Source: Ceratothoa steindachneri
Taxonomy: Eukaryota > Arthropoda > Malacostraca > Isopoda > Cymothoidae
NCBI GenBank assembly: GCA_963969495.1
Contig: OZ018317.1
Location: 218,712,651-218,776,650, forward strand
Reading direction: 5' to 3'
Length of the DNA stretch: 64,000 bases
The notes under the pieces are model-generated. The model had not been told where the DNA came from. It did not search any database and was given only the letters and a program-made list of their open reading frames with translations. This document shows, one piece after another, positions 22,360 through 34,045 of the stretch (its first letter is position 1; each line of letters begins with the position of its first letter). Both the position numbers and the translations under genes were made by a program.

Positions 22360-22834
22360 GTCTCAGATTATGAACGGCACTACATCATAGTTTACGGACA
22401 CATGGGAACAATTTCCCAGGACCTTAAGGAGATGAACATTTTGGCTGACGGAGAGTTTCTTGGAACAAGGTAGACGGAAATTTCCCATATGTGTCTTCAG
22501 AGCTTCTGCTAATTCTCTTATTTTGGTTTCATTCTGAGTAGAAAAGGTAGAAGGATATGATAGATTAAGCCGGAGAGATCGAGTCATCCCCTCTTGTTCT
22601 TCGAGTGGTAGGCAAATGGCACCCATTGTTCTGCTGTCTACTCATCAAGCATAGCCTGTTTAGCCATTGAAGTGAACGACTCAATTATTACATTTACACG
22701 TGCGTTAAATGGGCCTAACGACGCAGATAAATCTCAAATAGGGATAACTTCTGCCTATTTTGTGTACCCATCTATGATCGATACGAAATAGTGGAAGGCA
22801 TGAAATTGATGGTAAGGACCGTTATTGTCTATGT
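22360..22834 (-). pseudogene. possible retroelement integrase relic
   Basis: On the minus strand one frame reads NNGPYHQFHAFHYFVSIIDG, then YTK, a stop, AEVIPI, a stop, and DLSA. The GP-YF-xIIDGYT-AE-IP pattern resembles the core of LTR-retrotransposon integrases, and IIDG would hold one of the catalytic aspartates. The continuation (AEQWVPFAYHSKNK) fits only loosely, and no LTR, protease or RT is nearby. Treat as tentative. Confidence 0.3.
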
Positions 22835-23033
22835 TAGTGGTTCTAAAACTTTTTTTAGCTGCGGCCCTAAATTTCCTCGGAATACCACTTCGTGATCATC
22901 AAACATATAATAAAATAAGCAAATAAAGATTTAACACTGAAATATTCGTAAATATGTGTTAAAAACAGTTACGATCAGATCACCTATTCCCACCTCAACC
23001 GAGAAGACCAACCCCTGGTACCTTGGGCCCCAC

Positions 23034-23310
23034 CAGTGATTGTCATACTGGTCTTTATGCACATTGCATTATCCTCCGGTCGGTCGGGGAATCTCGTCCA
23101 GGATACGAGGGATTTACTTACCTACTCGGCCATCTAAGCTAAACCAACTCTGTCATGGCCGACCCCAAGCCCGGCTGAGATATGAGGAGGGTTGGATGAG
23201 GGCGGCAGATGCCCGTAGCCATATAACCAAACACGGGTGTGAATAATCATTAGTGGTTGCACGCAACAAAAAATAAATTAAAAAACAAACAAACAAACCC
23301 TAAACGCTTC
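23034..23310 (+). repeat. unclassified interspersed repeat with an A/C-rich tail
   Basis: A GC-richer block ends in an AAAC-repeat tail (AAACAAACAAACAAACCC near 23285-23300). A retroposon such as a SINE or a LINE 3' end would fit. I cannot name the family. Confidence 0.35.
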
Positions 23311-23689
23311 AATAAACTCCCGATTCATTCTTACACACGCTACAATGTCTACACATAATTATTCACATCTGTCAATACACATCATATATTTGCAAGTCTC
23401 CCACAGCCCATTCCTGTTACCCATAGCATCTGTTTATTCCACAACCATAAAACCAGCACACACTACAGGCGCATGTGGATTTACAAGTAACACTCGCATT
23501 GCAGCAAACATCCAATCAACACAGCCTCTTCCACACGTAAATTCTAAACAAATTGCCTCATAATGGTAATAAGATTCTTTTCCATATATCTAACTCACAA
23601 AGTACTCTCATTTACATCGTTTATATTGGCTTATCTGCCATGCACTTCACCCATGAATTTTTTATTAGCGACACTTCATGCTTTCTGCA

Positions 23690-24543
23690 GCGTTCACTTC
23701 TTCCTTTCCTGTCCGGAGTCGCGGAGAGGCTCAACAACGGGAAAGACCTCAAAGATTGGCCTCGATCAGGCATACCTCCAGTTGTCACCCGTTTGGCTGT
23801 AAGAAAGGCCTTAGAAAGTGGTTTGAGGATTAAAATGACTGCGTTTGACAAGAAGAAAAAAAATCTCGGTGGCTACGCTGTTCAAGTCCCTCAAAAAGGA
23901 GGGTGGCAAGAGCTGCTGTCACCTTCTCAACGACTTGAAGAGTCATGAAAATTGAATTCTCATTTTTTTCTGATGAAAAACCTTCATGGTCGATCTGGTC
24001 GTTAACGAGTACAACGACCGCATGGTAAGCATCGGCCAGGACGTCTCCAAGGTACGCTATGTGCCCACGACCAAGCACCCGGCCTCCGTGATGATGCTAG
24101 CCGTCGTGGCTTCGAATGGCGAAAGGATACCGGCGGTGTGGTTCGCAGCCGGTTACAGGTTTACCGATTACAGAGACATCTTGGCCACGAAAGTCCTACC
24201 CTCAATAGAAAGATTACAAAGAAGGCGGACTAAGTTTTGAGCAGAACAGTGTCCCTGCCCACATGGCCAAGACTGTGCAAGAGTGGTTGGGGTCGAATAT
24301 GAACTTCTGGCCGAAGGAATTTTAGCCGCTGCAATCGCCCGACCTCAATCCACTCGACTGCAGCATGTGAGCACATTTCAAGGGCAAGGCATGCAAGGTA
24401 CGCCACAGCAACATCGACGGGCTGAAGTCCTTCGTCAACCGCATGTGGGACAGCATGATGAAAGACTTCGTCCGCCAAGTGTGCGCGGCCTTCAGGTCTC
24501 GCCTGGAGCGCGTGCTCACCGCCGAGGGAAGCCACATTGATTA
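23690..24543 (+). pseudogene. mariner-like transposase
   Basis: Pieces in three frames join into a mariner-type transposase. They are VAERLNNGKDLKDWPRSGIP then KKKISVATLFKSLKKEGGKS (helix-turn-helix half), FFSDEKP plus VDLVVNEYNDR (first catalytic Asp region), FEQNSVPAHMAKTVQEWL, and WPKEF-PLQSPDLNPLDCSM, ending with SRLERVLTAEGSHID at 24543. The second catalytic residue, normally Asp in QQDxAPAH, is Asn here (EQN). A stop lies in the WPPxSPDLNP region. About 36 residues separate the second and third catalytic positions. The 3' third is markedly GC-rich compared with its surroundings. It sits inside the SLC23-type intron on the opposite strand. Confidence 0.75.
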
Positions 24544-24545
24544 AT

Positions 24546-25366
24546 ATTACAATTTAAACACATAATTATATATTAGAACAATAAAAGTATCTAATTGTAT
24601 CAAAACTATAATTTTGTTGTTTGTTGAGAGCGTCGTAATGAGTGTAACAGGACTTTTGCCCCCCAAAAAAGTTGAGAGATTACCTAATTCGGTATTTTTT
24701 CCAAGTTATTTAATTTGACCACATACTTTTCTTCTACCTATTTTTCAAACGCTTCTTACGAACTTTTTAATCTTTGATCTATTTTTTACTAATTATCCTA
24801 ATCAATCGGAATTAATTTGCATAAAACTATCCGCAACTCCACATTAGTTCCACAATTCCCTTAGGTAATGATTTTGTATTGAAACTGTGTGGTAGCGTAA
24901 AAGCATTCTAACAACAAAACCATAAACCTATTGTTGTTCACTCCGATTTTAACGAAATAACCATTATACTCTAATTCCCTCATTCGCCACACTTCCATTC
25001 CTGCCTAACACTTAACCACAACCAACAATGAAAAAGCACATGTTAAAATTTTGTGTTTGTGGTGCGATTGTAACTGATTGGGGAGGTAACAGTGAAATAT
25101 AAGTTCAGACGAGAAAGTGAATATTGGTAACTGATATCGACTCATGAGGCATAAAAGATTTTGGTAACCGCTGGTGTAGGACATAAAGAATAGCTGAATA
25201 TCTTACCTTTTTTTTATATTTTTACTTTAAAATCCGCTTGATTGATGCCCCATTTTTCTTTAAAAACGATAATCATCCCAGAAAGGATTTAATGTTTTTG
25301 ACATCAAAATTGGGACCTAATTTTGCTCCTAACCCTGAAATCATCGAAGAAGCCTTATGCGCTTAC
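24546..25366. other. intron sequence, nothing else recognised
   Basis: AT-rich. It contains the right hAT-like terminus near 25153-25173 and no coding match. Confidence 0.5.
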
Positions 25367-25517
25367 CTGGAATAGTGTTATCAAGCGCGAAACCGATGAT
25401 GCCTCCGACAAACATTTGTGTCTTCAAAAGGACTTGAACTATTTGCCCAAGAACAATATATTTAATGGGATTGGCATCAGGATTAAATTTCAAAACATCT
25501 TCATTTCTCGTTACCCA
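25367..25517 (-). CDS. SLC23-type nucleobase/ascorbate transporter, internal exon
   Basis: A 151-base exon lies between TTTTTTTTGCAG and GTAAGC on the minus strand. Its frame reads WVTRNEDVLKFNPDANPIKY, followed by VLLKTQMFVGGIIGFALDN and TIPG. The VLLxTxMFVGGxxxFxLDNTIPG string is a hallmark of SLC23 family transporters (sodium-dependent ascorbate or nucleobase carriers of the plasma membrane) and forms one of the last transmembrane helices. It ends in phase 1 after CCA G, and the exon at 19253-19376 supplies GG ACA AAG, giving PGTKKERGL. Gly-rich FVGG is intact and there are no stops. I cannot tell which paralogue it is, so no symbol is given. Upstream exons were not found in this window. 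Confidence 0.88.
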
Positions 25518-25585
25518 CTGCAAAAAAAAGGAGAAGAATAAATGATAACACTGAATATGATATACGATATCCTTGAGTGTTAATT

Positions 25586-25885
<300 letters not shown>

Positions 25886-26089
25886 CAGAAATGGAATGAT
25901 TCATGTGTTGTAAGAGTAGATGTAGGTAGGAGGGTAGAGTGAGGGTGTGTGGACAGATAGAGGAAAATAGACCAGTGGTGAAAAGAGAAAGAAATGTGGA
26001 AGGGTGCAAAGAGATGCTAGAGCCTGGTGATCAGGCCTATCGCTTTTAAGTATTTTTGGTTTTGTAGTTCCTTCATTGTCTTTGAGTTA

Positions 26090-26318
<229 letters not shown>

Positions 26319-29050
26319 GCGAGCCATTTGTCTTCAAAATCAATTAATGTCTTCAGATATGATATGCGCATTTGCTGTTGTGGTAATAATTGCTTTATTA
26401 ATTACTTTATTATTTTGCTTAGAGTCTTTGTTTTTTCGTACATTTTGTAATGTGTGTAATTTGTGTTTTTAGTTTTTACGTGGATGTTTTCTTCGGTAAA
26501 CTTCGGTCTTCATCGGTAGAGTTGAGTCTTCATCGGGGAATTTGTAGTAATCGGTGAGGTTTCATAGTTAGGTTAGCATTTTCTTAGTCGGGTTTTTATA
26601 TTGGTTTAGGGCAAAAACATTTCTATTATCATGTGTAGAACGGCAATTCTGCTCCGCCAGCTAAAACCCGGCGGAGCTTGGGAATCCGGCGCGACTTATT
26701 CCTCTTCTATTCTGGTCAATCATTTGGACGATTTCATCGTCCAATTCACGATTAAACATTTCCTGAAAATTCCTTGTCCGTTCTTCTATGACAATGTTAA
26801 TGGGACTTAACCCCGCCTCCCGGTACAGCTCTTCCTGCCGTCTTCTATCATGTCTGTATGTACCTGTAATTAGGTACGTACATTTATTCTGCACCACTTG
26901 TAGTTTCCTCTTCTGTGTCTTCAAGACACACGAGAGGGCGGAAGCGGAGTATAGCAGCGTCGATCTTACAAGTGCATTGTAGATCTTTTTCTTATTGCTT
27001 TGACGAAGATTTCTGAACCTATATAGAGTCTCGACTGCAGCAGTAGCCTTGGTGATTCGTTCTTCATTCCGAGTACATTGGTATCCGTGGTGTAGGGATA
27101 ACGTCTTTCCCCCACCCTGACGTTGTAAAGTAGTATCCTGCCTTTGGGGATTACTTTGAACCTTTCCTAGTTGGTGTGGATCTCCCAAAGGGCCTCGGAG
27201 GTCTTTAAATTTTCAATTTCTGCTGTTGTCATACGAGCTTGCCAAGGCGCATTCCTACATCGACAAGTGATTATCTGGGTGAAATCATCGGCGAATTGAA
27301 TGTTGAGGCAAGTGGGGCTTACAGGAGCTGGGACACCTGCGGTGTAAATCAGGTAGAGAGTGGGGTACAGGCACCCCCACTGCGGGAGGCCCGCAGTGAG
27401 CGGAAACTTTGGTCCGTTCGTGCACCCTAAACTGATGTACGCCGCTCTCTCCATGACATAGTCAGAGAGAGTTCTTTCTAAGTTTTCACTTAGGCCCAGT
27501 TGTAAGATCTTGTACTGCATTCCTCGTCGCCCCACCTTACAAAACGCCTTTGATACATTCCTACAAACAATGTCCACGTAACTCTTTTCTGTTTTACTTG
27601 GGCTAGCTTTTCCGTGATAACATTAATCGCCATCTCCGTACTTCGCTTCCTCCTAAACCCGAATTGATGTGGGTGGAAGAGGAAGTTCTCCTCCAGGTGA
27701 GACACTGGTCTTTTGTTGAGGATCTTCTCGAAGAACTTCCCGCCAAATTCTAGAAGTGAAATTGGCCGATAGCTCTATTTCAACGTTGGGTTCTTTCCGT
27801 GCTTAGGCAAGAAAATCATCTTAGCTGTTTTATAAGCATCTGGAAAGTATCCCGTGTTCAGACAGGCGTTATATATTCTTCTCATCCCTTCGATGAAATT
27901 GGCTGGTGCCTTTTCAAAGTTAAGCTTTGTAAGCCCCAATTGCCCTGGGGCTTTTTGTTGGAATGAGTGGAGCGCGCCGAGTAGTTCTTCTTCGGTAATC
28001 TCGGCGTCTCCGTCGCGCGTGTCTATCCACCTGGTGGTGAGGGTGCGTCTTGTGTATTTGTTTGTTAAGCTCGTCGATGATGTTGCTTTCAAACTCTATG
28101 TCATAATCTTCATTTTACTCCTCAGTTATACTGAAGATCTTTTCCCCAATAACTTCGGAATATCTCTTCAATTCTTCCTTCTTCCGTTTCGATGTTTCCA
28201 TCTTCATTTTGTAGCTCGATCTTCTGCTTCTTCTTCCCAGTCGATCCTTTGAGCTTTCGGATCTTTTTCCAAGAATATTTGAGTCTGTTTGTGATCGAGG
28301 CTATCGATCGCATCCTCCCATCTTCTACATTGTTGTTCAAGGATCAACTGGTTCAGTTCTACTTTGACTTCTTTACTTCGCCGCATTGAGTAAACTGACG
28401 CATTCCCAATGTTGATTTCATACAATAACTTCAGCTCACTGTATAATTTCCTCATGTATTCGGTCCATCTGTAGGTAGAGATGGTCCAATACTCAGATTT
28501 AGGGATACAAGCCCTATCTACATTGATGAGATGGTTATTAAGGTTGTCGAGTGCCTCGTCAATCTTCTCCAGAATTGCCTCGTCCAAGTTGGGCGGATCG
28601 TAGGTCTCGAGAAGGCCCGCGTACCGTGTCCAGTCTGCTATTTTGTAGTTCTTTCTGACTACAGCTGGAACTTGTATAGGGTTATTGTTGATTGATGGTG
28701 AGTAGAATCTCTATATGATATATGATCACTACATGGTATCTGGACTGGTTACATGTAGTAGTTGAACGGCAGCTGACGATTCGCCAGAGAGATGTCTGGT
28801 TTTGTGGCACTTCCTGCTCTGACAAAGGTGGGAACTCGGGGCCTATTCGCTGGCTAATATTTCTTTCCAGCAATCGGTCCAGGCTTTTCCATCTACCGTT
28901 GAAGGTCCTGTTACCAGATTCTCGGCATCTGGCGTTCAGATCCCCCATAAATATAGTGGGGGCTCTTCTGCCAAATAGGTCAGTGAGAGTGTGAATTGGT
29001 AACACATCTCTCATTGGCCAATTTTTGTAATACTTATGTTCGCGTAGAAA
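26319..29050 (-). mobile_element. jockey-like LINE, divergent copy (endonuclease end, RT, 3' region)
   Basis: The minus strand carries the C-terminal part of the endonuclease (PTIFMGDLNARCRESGNRTF, 28990-28900) and a linker with Trp and acidic residues (28590-28120). The RT follows: APGQLGLTKLNFEKAP, then NTGYFPDAYKTAKMIFLP, a TAG, SYRPISLLEFGGKFFEKIL, HQFGFRRKRSTEMAI, a frameshift near 27600, AGLPQWGCLYPTLYL and IQFADDFTQII. After another frameshift near 27180 comes the thumb (LYRFRNLRQSNKKKIYNAL) ending at 26661. The remaining 340 bases are 3' untranslated sequence ending in (TA)n. It is 5'-truncated inside the endonuclease at about 29050, where the LINE on the plus strand starts head to head. 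Its sequence differs from the other jockey-like copies here, so it is a separate subfamily. Confidence 0.8.
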
Positions 29051-29069
29051 TACTATATATAATGTAGCA

Positions 29070-32000
29070 ATTTTTGAATAATTCCATTGGACTGATCGGA
29101 TTTCTTGGGCATAAGTCGGCAACCGGTAGAGGCGGAAAAGTTTTGGGACGATCTTGCCAAAGCGTCTCCATTATCGCTTCCTCACGACGGTCTGGAAGCT
29201 ACTATAAAATAGAAGAAGAAGAAATAGAAGCCACAAGAGAGATAATACCCTATTACTACTATACCATTTCACCCCCTTTTCACCATCATTTTCATTATGT
29301 TTTTTTCAGGCTACGTTTTTATGAAGATGACCGGGTAAAACCATCATCCCTTCCCCCCGCTTCATAGCTGCCCCAGGAAGGGAAATCACCGTACACAGCC
29401 GAACCCAACTATGTCACTCACTAGAGAAGACATAATTGAGGGCATTAGAAGAAGCTGGTTTGAGGATTAGCCCACAGTGGAGGACAATGTCCTGAAGCTC
29501 GACTGGACAAGGGACATATTGCAACCTCCGTTGCTAATAAATGCGGAGGCCCATCTCAGGACCACAAAGGGACACTTAACTGTCTCTGTGCATGGTGGGA
29601 GCAGTCGCGATTCAAACACCTCCGGGGAGCGGCGTTGTTAATGTACATGTCCGTCAGTAGTCATCCTCCGGGAGGGTCCCACCCGGTCTCACAAAATACT
29701 TAATCATCTATCATCCCATCATAATGCGTCATTACCACACTCATTCCAACAGTCACCAAGGCGAATACCTCCGGGCACAAAGGCTATTCAAAAAAGCGTG
29801 GCGGGGGGGAGCCACCCTAAGGAAAAAAAATTACAAAACACACATAATACTCATCAAATTACATACACATAACGGGAGTCTGCTTATCCTATGGCTTGCC
29901 TAACAAGGTCCACGAGGGGGTCACCCTCAACAACATGGCAATGGATCTGGCCACACGAATACTCCCCAGGGTAATCAACGGCCAGGGCAAACCGCAGAGA
30001 GTTAAAGTTTTTGAGACCCTCTTCGGAAAACTCAGTGTCGCAGTAATTCGCTTTATAGACACCCCAACCGGTTACTTGGCGATCTGCGAAAGGGAAAAGG
30101 ATATCGTGACAATCAGTAAGGAAGATGGCCTTCGCGTTCTCCAGGAAATAAACCTCCAGTCCGCAGTACCATCCCAAATACAGGCCCACCGCAGCGTGAT
30201 TTGCCGTCGACTCAATCCCTGGATAGGTGATCGCACGAAAGAAGAACTAGCAGAAGAAATTGAGGCCAACCAGAGCTGGGCGAAAGTATCTGAGATAATC
30301 AAGTTCCTAAACCGAAGGGAGAACCAAGAATACACCTATGTATTCAAAGTGATCTTTAAGGAGACGGAGATGGTTCAAAAGGCCAAAGAGAAGGTTCTAT
30401 TACTCTTCCATGCGAAAACCAGCGGGGACTAGATCGAGCGCGAGGAATTCACGCCGGTGCAGATGTGTTTCCACTGCTACAAGATGGAGCAACAATCCAC
30501 AAAGGATTGTCAAGAAGAAGAGGAGACATGCTCCAGGTGCAGTGAAAGGGGCCACGGATGGAAAAACTTCATGAAGACAGAGAAGTGCGTAAACTGCGGG
30601 TAGGGCTATAGAGCACTAGCCATGGCCTGTCCCATGAAAAGAAACATAACTAAGAGGAAACAGGCGACAAAGAAAAAAGAACAGAGGAGGAGGACTACTT
30701 CGTATGCGCAAGCAACAAAAACGTCTCACCTCAAATAAGACATACATAAAACTGGAGAACGAGGAATCGACGAAGATTCTCACCTGCCTCCTTTATGCCC
30801 ACGTAAGAAATCTTACGAATCCGGGTACGTTCCCAAATGAGCTTAACCTGATGCTAAAGAAAAACAATCTGAGTGAATTGTGGTTCCCAGAGAACCCTCC
30901 CTCAGGAGATTTCCTACAACTACAATTCTCCCCAGAGGTGAATGAAGAGGTTATTGAAGCAGCGTCTAACCACCAGCTGAAACAACGGACTCACAACAAA
31001 AGGACCAAGAACAAGAAAATCAGGAATCTCCCAGGAGAACCGATCTCAGAATTGTAGCTAGAAAAGCGACGGAAGAAAAAGCGAGGAAAGCTGCCACAAA
31101 CGTACCACAAAGAAGGGAACGTCATACAACTACCGACGCAGACTCGGACAGTTACAGTACCCTGAGCGCACCCACAAGACAGGACACCATAAAAAGGAAA
31201 AAAGTAAGAAAAATAAACACAAGTACGACGGTAGGGAACTGGGTCTGAAGGTCTACTCTTCTGACAAGTACTCCTTACCTGAACAAAGATTACTCACGGA
31301 CATCATAAAAGGCATCAAAAACCAAAAGCTAAAATGGCCAATTACAGAATCAGAAGACGAAAATGAAGTTGCGGCAGCACTCTACTCAGGTAAAGTGTTA
31401 CTCGACGACGCCTACCTTTTAACGATCCCGGCCATGGAATATAAGAAGATGAAGAGCGGAAAGGTACACAAGCACAGGGAATAAGTAGTATCCTCTAGAA
31501 GTAGACACGAAACAAGGAGAACACAAACAATACCTTGAAAATTTTGACACTAAACACAACTGGATTGTTGGGGAAAGCCAATGAATATGGCAACATATTC
31601 AGAAGGGCAGATCCCGACATTATCCTAATATCTGAACACGGTGTCAACACTAATAACATACGGATGAAAATCCCTAATTACCACGTCTTGGTAAAGAATT
31701 CCACACAAGATAGATTTGACGGTCCTGCAACCGCCATTATAGGAACATCACCTTCAAAAGGCTCCCAAAGCTTGATGAGTCCTTCCTAGCAGTAGAAATC
31801 CCTACATTTGTTGGAGGACTCACGATTGCAGCTGAATACCAGCCTCCTCGCCATCGATATCTACCCATCAACAATCTTCTAACTCTAACTGCTTACCGCA
31901 GGAACGGATTTATAGGGGGCTACCTTAATGCTAGTCTGGGTACCTCGGGCTACTCCAGAACTAACGAAAGGGGCAGAATTCTGCAGCTAGTCATTGACCG

Positions 32001-33946
32001 GGACAGGCTCGAGAGAGCTGGACCGGAATTTCTGACCTACATCACGGAAAGATCAGCGACAGCCCCGGACATAATATTAATGAGTACCAAGTTCTCTTTC
32101 AATCTGGTCAGTATGCTTGGCCCCACGGTTCCAAGCGACCATATCTCAATCATGACCACAATCTCCCTCGCACCCATCATGATTCCTATCCCACCGAGGA
32201 ATAGCTTTGCAAAAGCGAATGCTCAACAGCTTTGAACCAGCCGACCTAAGCGAAGCTATCCTGGAAGAGATAGACGAGGAGATTAACCGCATAACACTCC
32301 TGATCATCAAAGCGGACGTAAAGTGCATTCCGTACATCACGCACAAAAGCCCTCCACGACCCAGGTGGAGCGAGGAGATGTGAGATATTGTCTCAGAACA
32401 TAAAGAGATTTATGAGGAAGTTAGGCAGAGAGGAACTTAGAGAGGAATTTAAAGACCAGATCAACGTATAGCAACGGGCCATATGGGATGCAATTATCGA
32501 AGACTCGACACAGAACAGAACCAAAAAAATTCTGGAAGGAGTTATTTTCGCCTGCGAAGGAGAAAATAAGGTTGGAAGAAAATGGAGAAATCATTAAACA
32601 GCCGGAGAGACTAGAAAGAAGGTTCAGAAGGTACTGGCGAAAAGTATTCTCCATCCCCCATTGAGGAGAACGCGGATTTCGAGCTGGAATTCGAACACCA
32701 GGTGATTGACGAACTCAATACCAGAATCCACGGCACGTTTCCGAAGAGAGGAGAATGGTGGGCTACAGGCAACCGATCACTGCTGAGGAGTTCCTGAGCA
32801 CGCTCAAATCCTTCAAGGAGAAAGCCCCTGGCTGGACAGGGATTACCAAAAACCATCTGGAAAATGTTCCCCCACGCCTGCTACAAGGCATTACGAATGT
32901 AATGAACGAGTCACTGAACACTGGCTACTTCCCTGATGGATACAAGGTGGCAAAAGTCATTTTTATACCAAAAGGGAAAAAGTTGCCAGAACACCCGTTG
33001 GACTACAGGCTTATCTCCCTCTTGGAAATCATCGGCAAGATTCTAGAAAAGATCCTAGCCAACAGGCTTCAGAAAGAACTTGAGTAGAAGGGGGCCCACA
33101 ACCCACAACAACATGGGTTCCGGAAGAAATGTGGAACAGATACCGCACTCGCACTCCTAACCGAGAAAATCGCCAAGTGCCGAGTGGGGGGAAAGTACAC
33201 TGACATCGTACTAAGGGACGTGCAAAAGTCCTTCGACCAGGTCTGGCTGAGGGGTCTTCAATATAAGATACTAAACCTTCAGCTAGACCCGATCCAGGAG
33301 CGCATTATCTGCGACTTCGTTATGGAACGGCGCGCCAGAATCATGATTGAGGGTCACCAAGGACCAGAGTTCCTCTTCGAGGCTGGAGTCCCGCAGGGAA
33401 GTTGTCTGAGCCCCTTCCTTTATCTAATCTACACAATAGATTTACCAACTCAAATAAAGGAGGACTCATTATTTCTCCAGTTCGCGGACGATATAACCCA
33501 GGTGATCCCTGGTACATACAGGAATCCCAGGGCTCACGCTCAAGAGACTGCAAATGAAATCAGCAACGTAAATGAGTACGAGAAGTGGAAGATCCGCACA
33601 AATAGGCGAAAGTTCAAGATCCTCGCCCTCAGCTGCAGAAAAACAGCAGACGTTACAGTAGGGGAGCTAATATTTCCCTATCACCAAGAAGGGACTGTTT
33701 TGGGGCTCAACATAACCCCCACCCGGTACGGCCGTCACTCCAGAACGCAAGAAATTCATGCGAAGTTAGAACTCATCAAACGTCACAGATTTAGTAATAT
33801 GAGTTCTAACAATATCAGAAAGTCATATCTCATCCACATCCAACCAACACTCATATACCTCGCAGTGGTGGCCCAAACCCTAAGTAGGACTCGCTTGACG
33901 CGCCTACAAAGAGTCCAGAACAAGGCGTCTCTCTACATAAATAAAC
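29070..33946 (+). mobile_element. jockey-like LINE, long copy A
   Basis: About 4.9 kb: a 5' untranslated region (29070-29895) sharing AAGCTGGTTTGAGGA and TCAGGACCA blocks with copy B at 46.6-47.3 kb, then ORF1 and ORF2. The 3' end is missing. Homology to copy B stops after RVQNKASLYINK near 33946, before the C-terminal tail, and a mariner copy follows at 34047. Loss of the 3' end is unusual for a LINE, which normally loses its 5' end. Confidence 0.82.
29896..30690 (+). pseudogene. LINE copy A ORF1 (gag-like, zinc knuckles)
   Basis: The frame opens at 29896 and the conserved part starts at KVFETLFGKLSVAVIRFIDT. It continues through RSVICRRLNPWIGDRTKEEL to a TAG at 30430. It then runs on in frame as IEREEFTPVQMCFHCYKM and three Cys-His knuckles: CFHC..KDC, CSRCSERGHGW and CVNCG-YRALAMACP. 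The second and third knuckles are damaged; for example the CPxK site reads NFMKTEK, and a TAG follows CVNCG at about 30601. An ORF1 of this type coats LINE RNA. Copy B has the same architecture, which supports the gene structure. Confidence 0.75.
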
Positions 33947-33996
33947 CCTTTTCCTCATATCTCGTTTCCATATATCCGAATTGCAAAACTTATTGA
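31535..33996 (+). pseudogene. LINE copy A ORF2 (endonuclease and reverse transcriptase)
   Basis: The endonuclease starts at 31535 with MKILTLNTTGLLGKANEY and DPDIILISEHGVN (catalytic Glu region). After a frameshift near 31790 it continues with YQPPRHRYLPI, GYLNASLGTSGYS (the usual GDLNAR Asp is Tyr) and VPSDHISI (catalytic His). The RT runs in one frame from 32755 to 33996 with a single TAG at 33085-33087: KAPGWTGITKNHLENVPPRL, NTGYFPDGYKVAKVIFIPKG, LISLLEIIGKILEKILANRL, QQHGFRKKCGTDTAL, AGVPQGSCLSPFLYLIYTID and LQFADDITQVI (FADD catalytic pair intact). It is the best-preserved RT in the window. The last 16 or so residues after LYINK do not match other copies. Confidence 0.85.
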
Positions 33997-34045
33997 CCCC
34001 TTCTCGTATATTAAACAAAAAGAAAAAAGTATATATATATATATA

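Larger units (their letters stand above)
22835..25173. mobile_element. possible hAT-type element remnant (termini only)
   Basis: The left end TAGTGGTTCTAAAACTTTTT and the inverted right end, read as CAGCGGTTACCAAAATCTTT, resemble hAT terminal repeats of the CAGTGGTTC type. The 8-base flanks GTCTATGT and GTGTAGGA agree at five positions, which is compatible with a decayed 8-bp duplication. Between them lie a mariner-like copy and other sequence but no hAT transposase, so it would be a non-autonomous or gutted element. Confidence 0.35.
19377..25366 (-). other. intron of the SLC23-type gene
   Basis: A 5,990-base intron defined by GTAAGC at its 5' end (25366 downward) and TTTTTTAG at its 3' end. 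It holds two CR1-like LINE fragments, (GA)n tracts, a mariner-like copy, possible hAT termini and a possible integrase relic, so most of its length is transposon-derived. Confidence 0.8.

Noticed and set aside
22363..22626. 87-codon minus frame as a separate gene
   Set aside because: It overlaps a possible integrase relic in another phase and shows no motif.
24230..24540. Long GC-rich frames in several phases over the end of the mariner copy
   Set aside because: Only one phase gives the mariner sequence (SPDLNPLD to AEGSHID). The others are shadows caused by high GC content.
30072..30335. Antisense open frames over the LINE ORFs (for example 29884-30189, 30072-30335, 33341-33553)
   Set aside because: They lie opposite well-supported LINE coding sequence and have no domain of their own.
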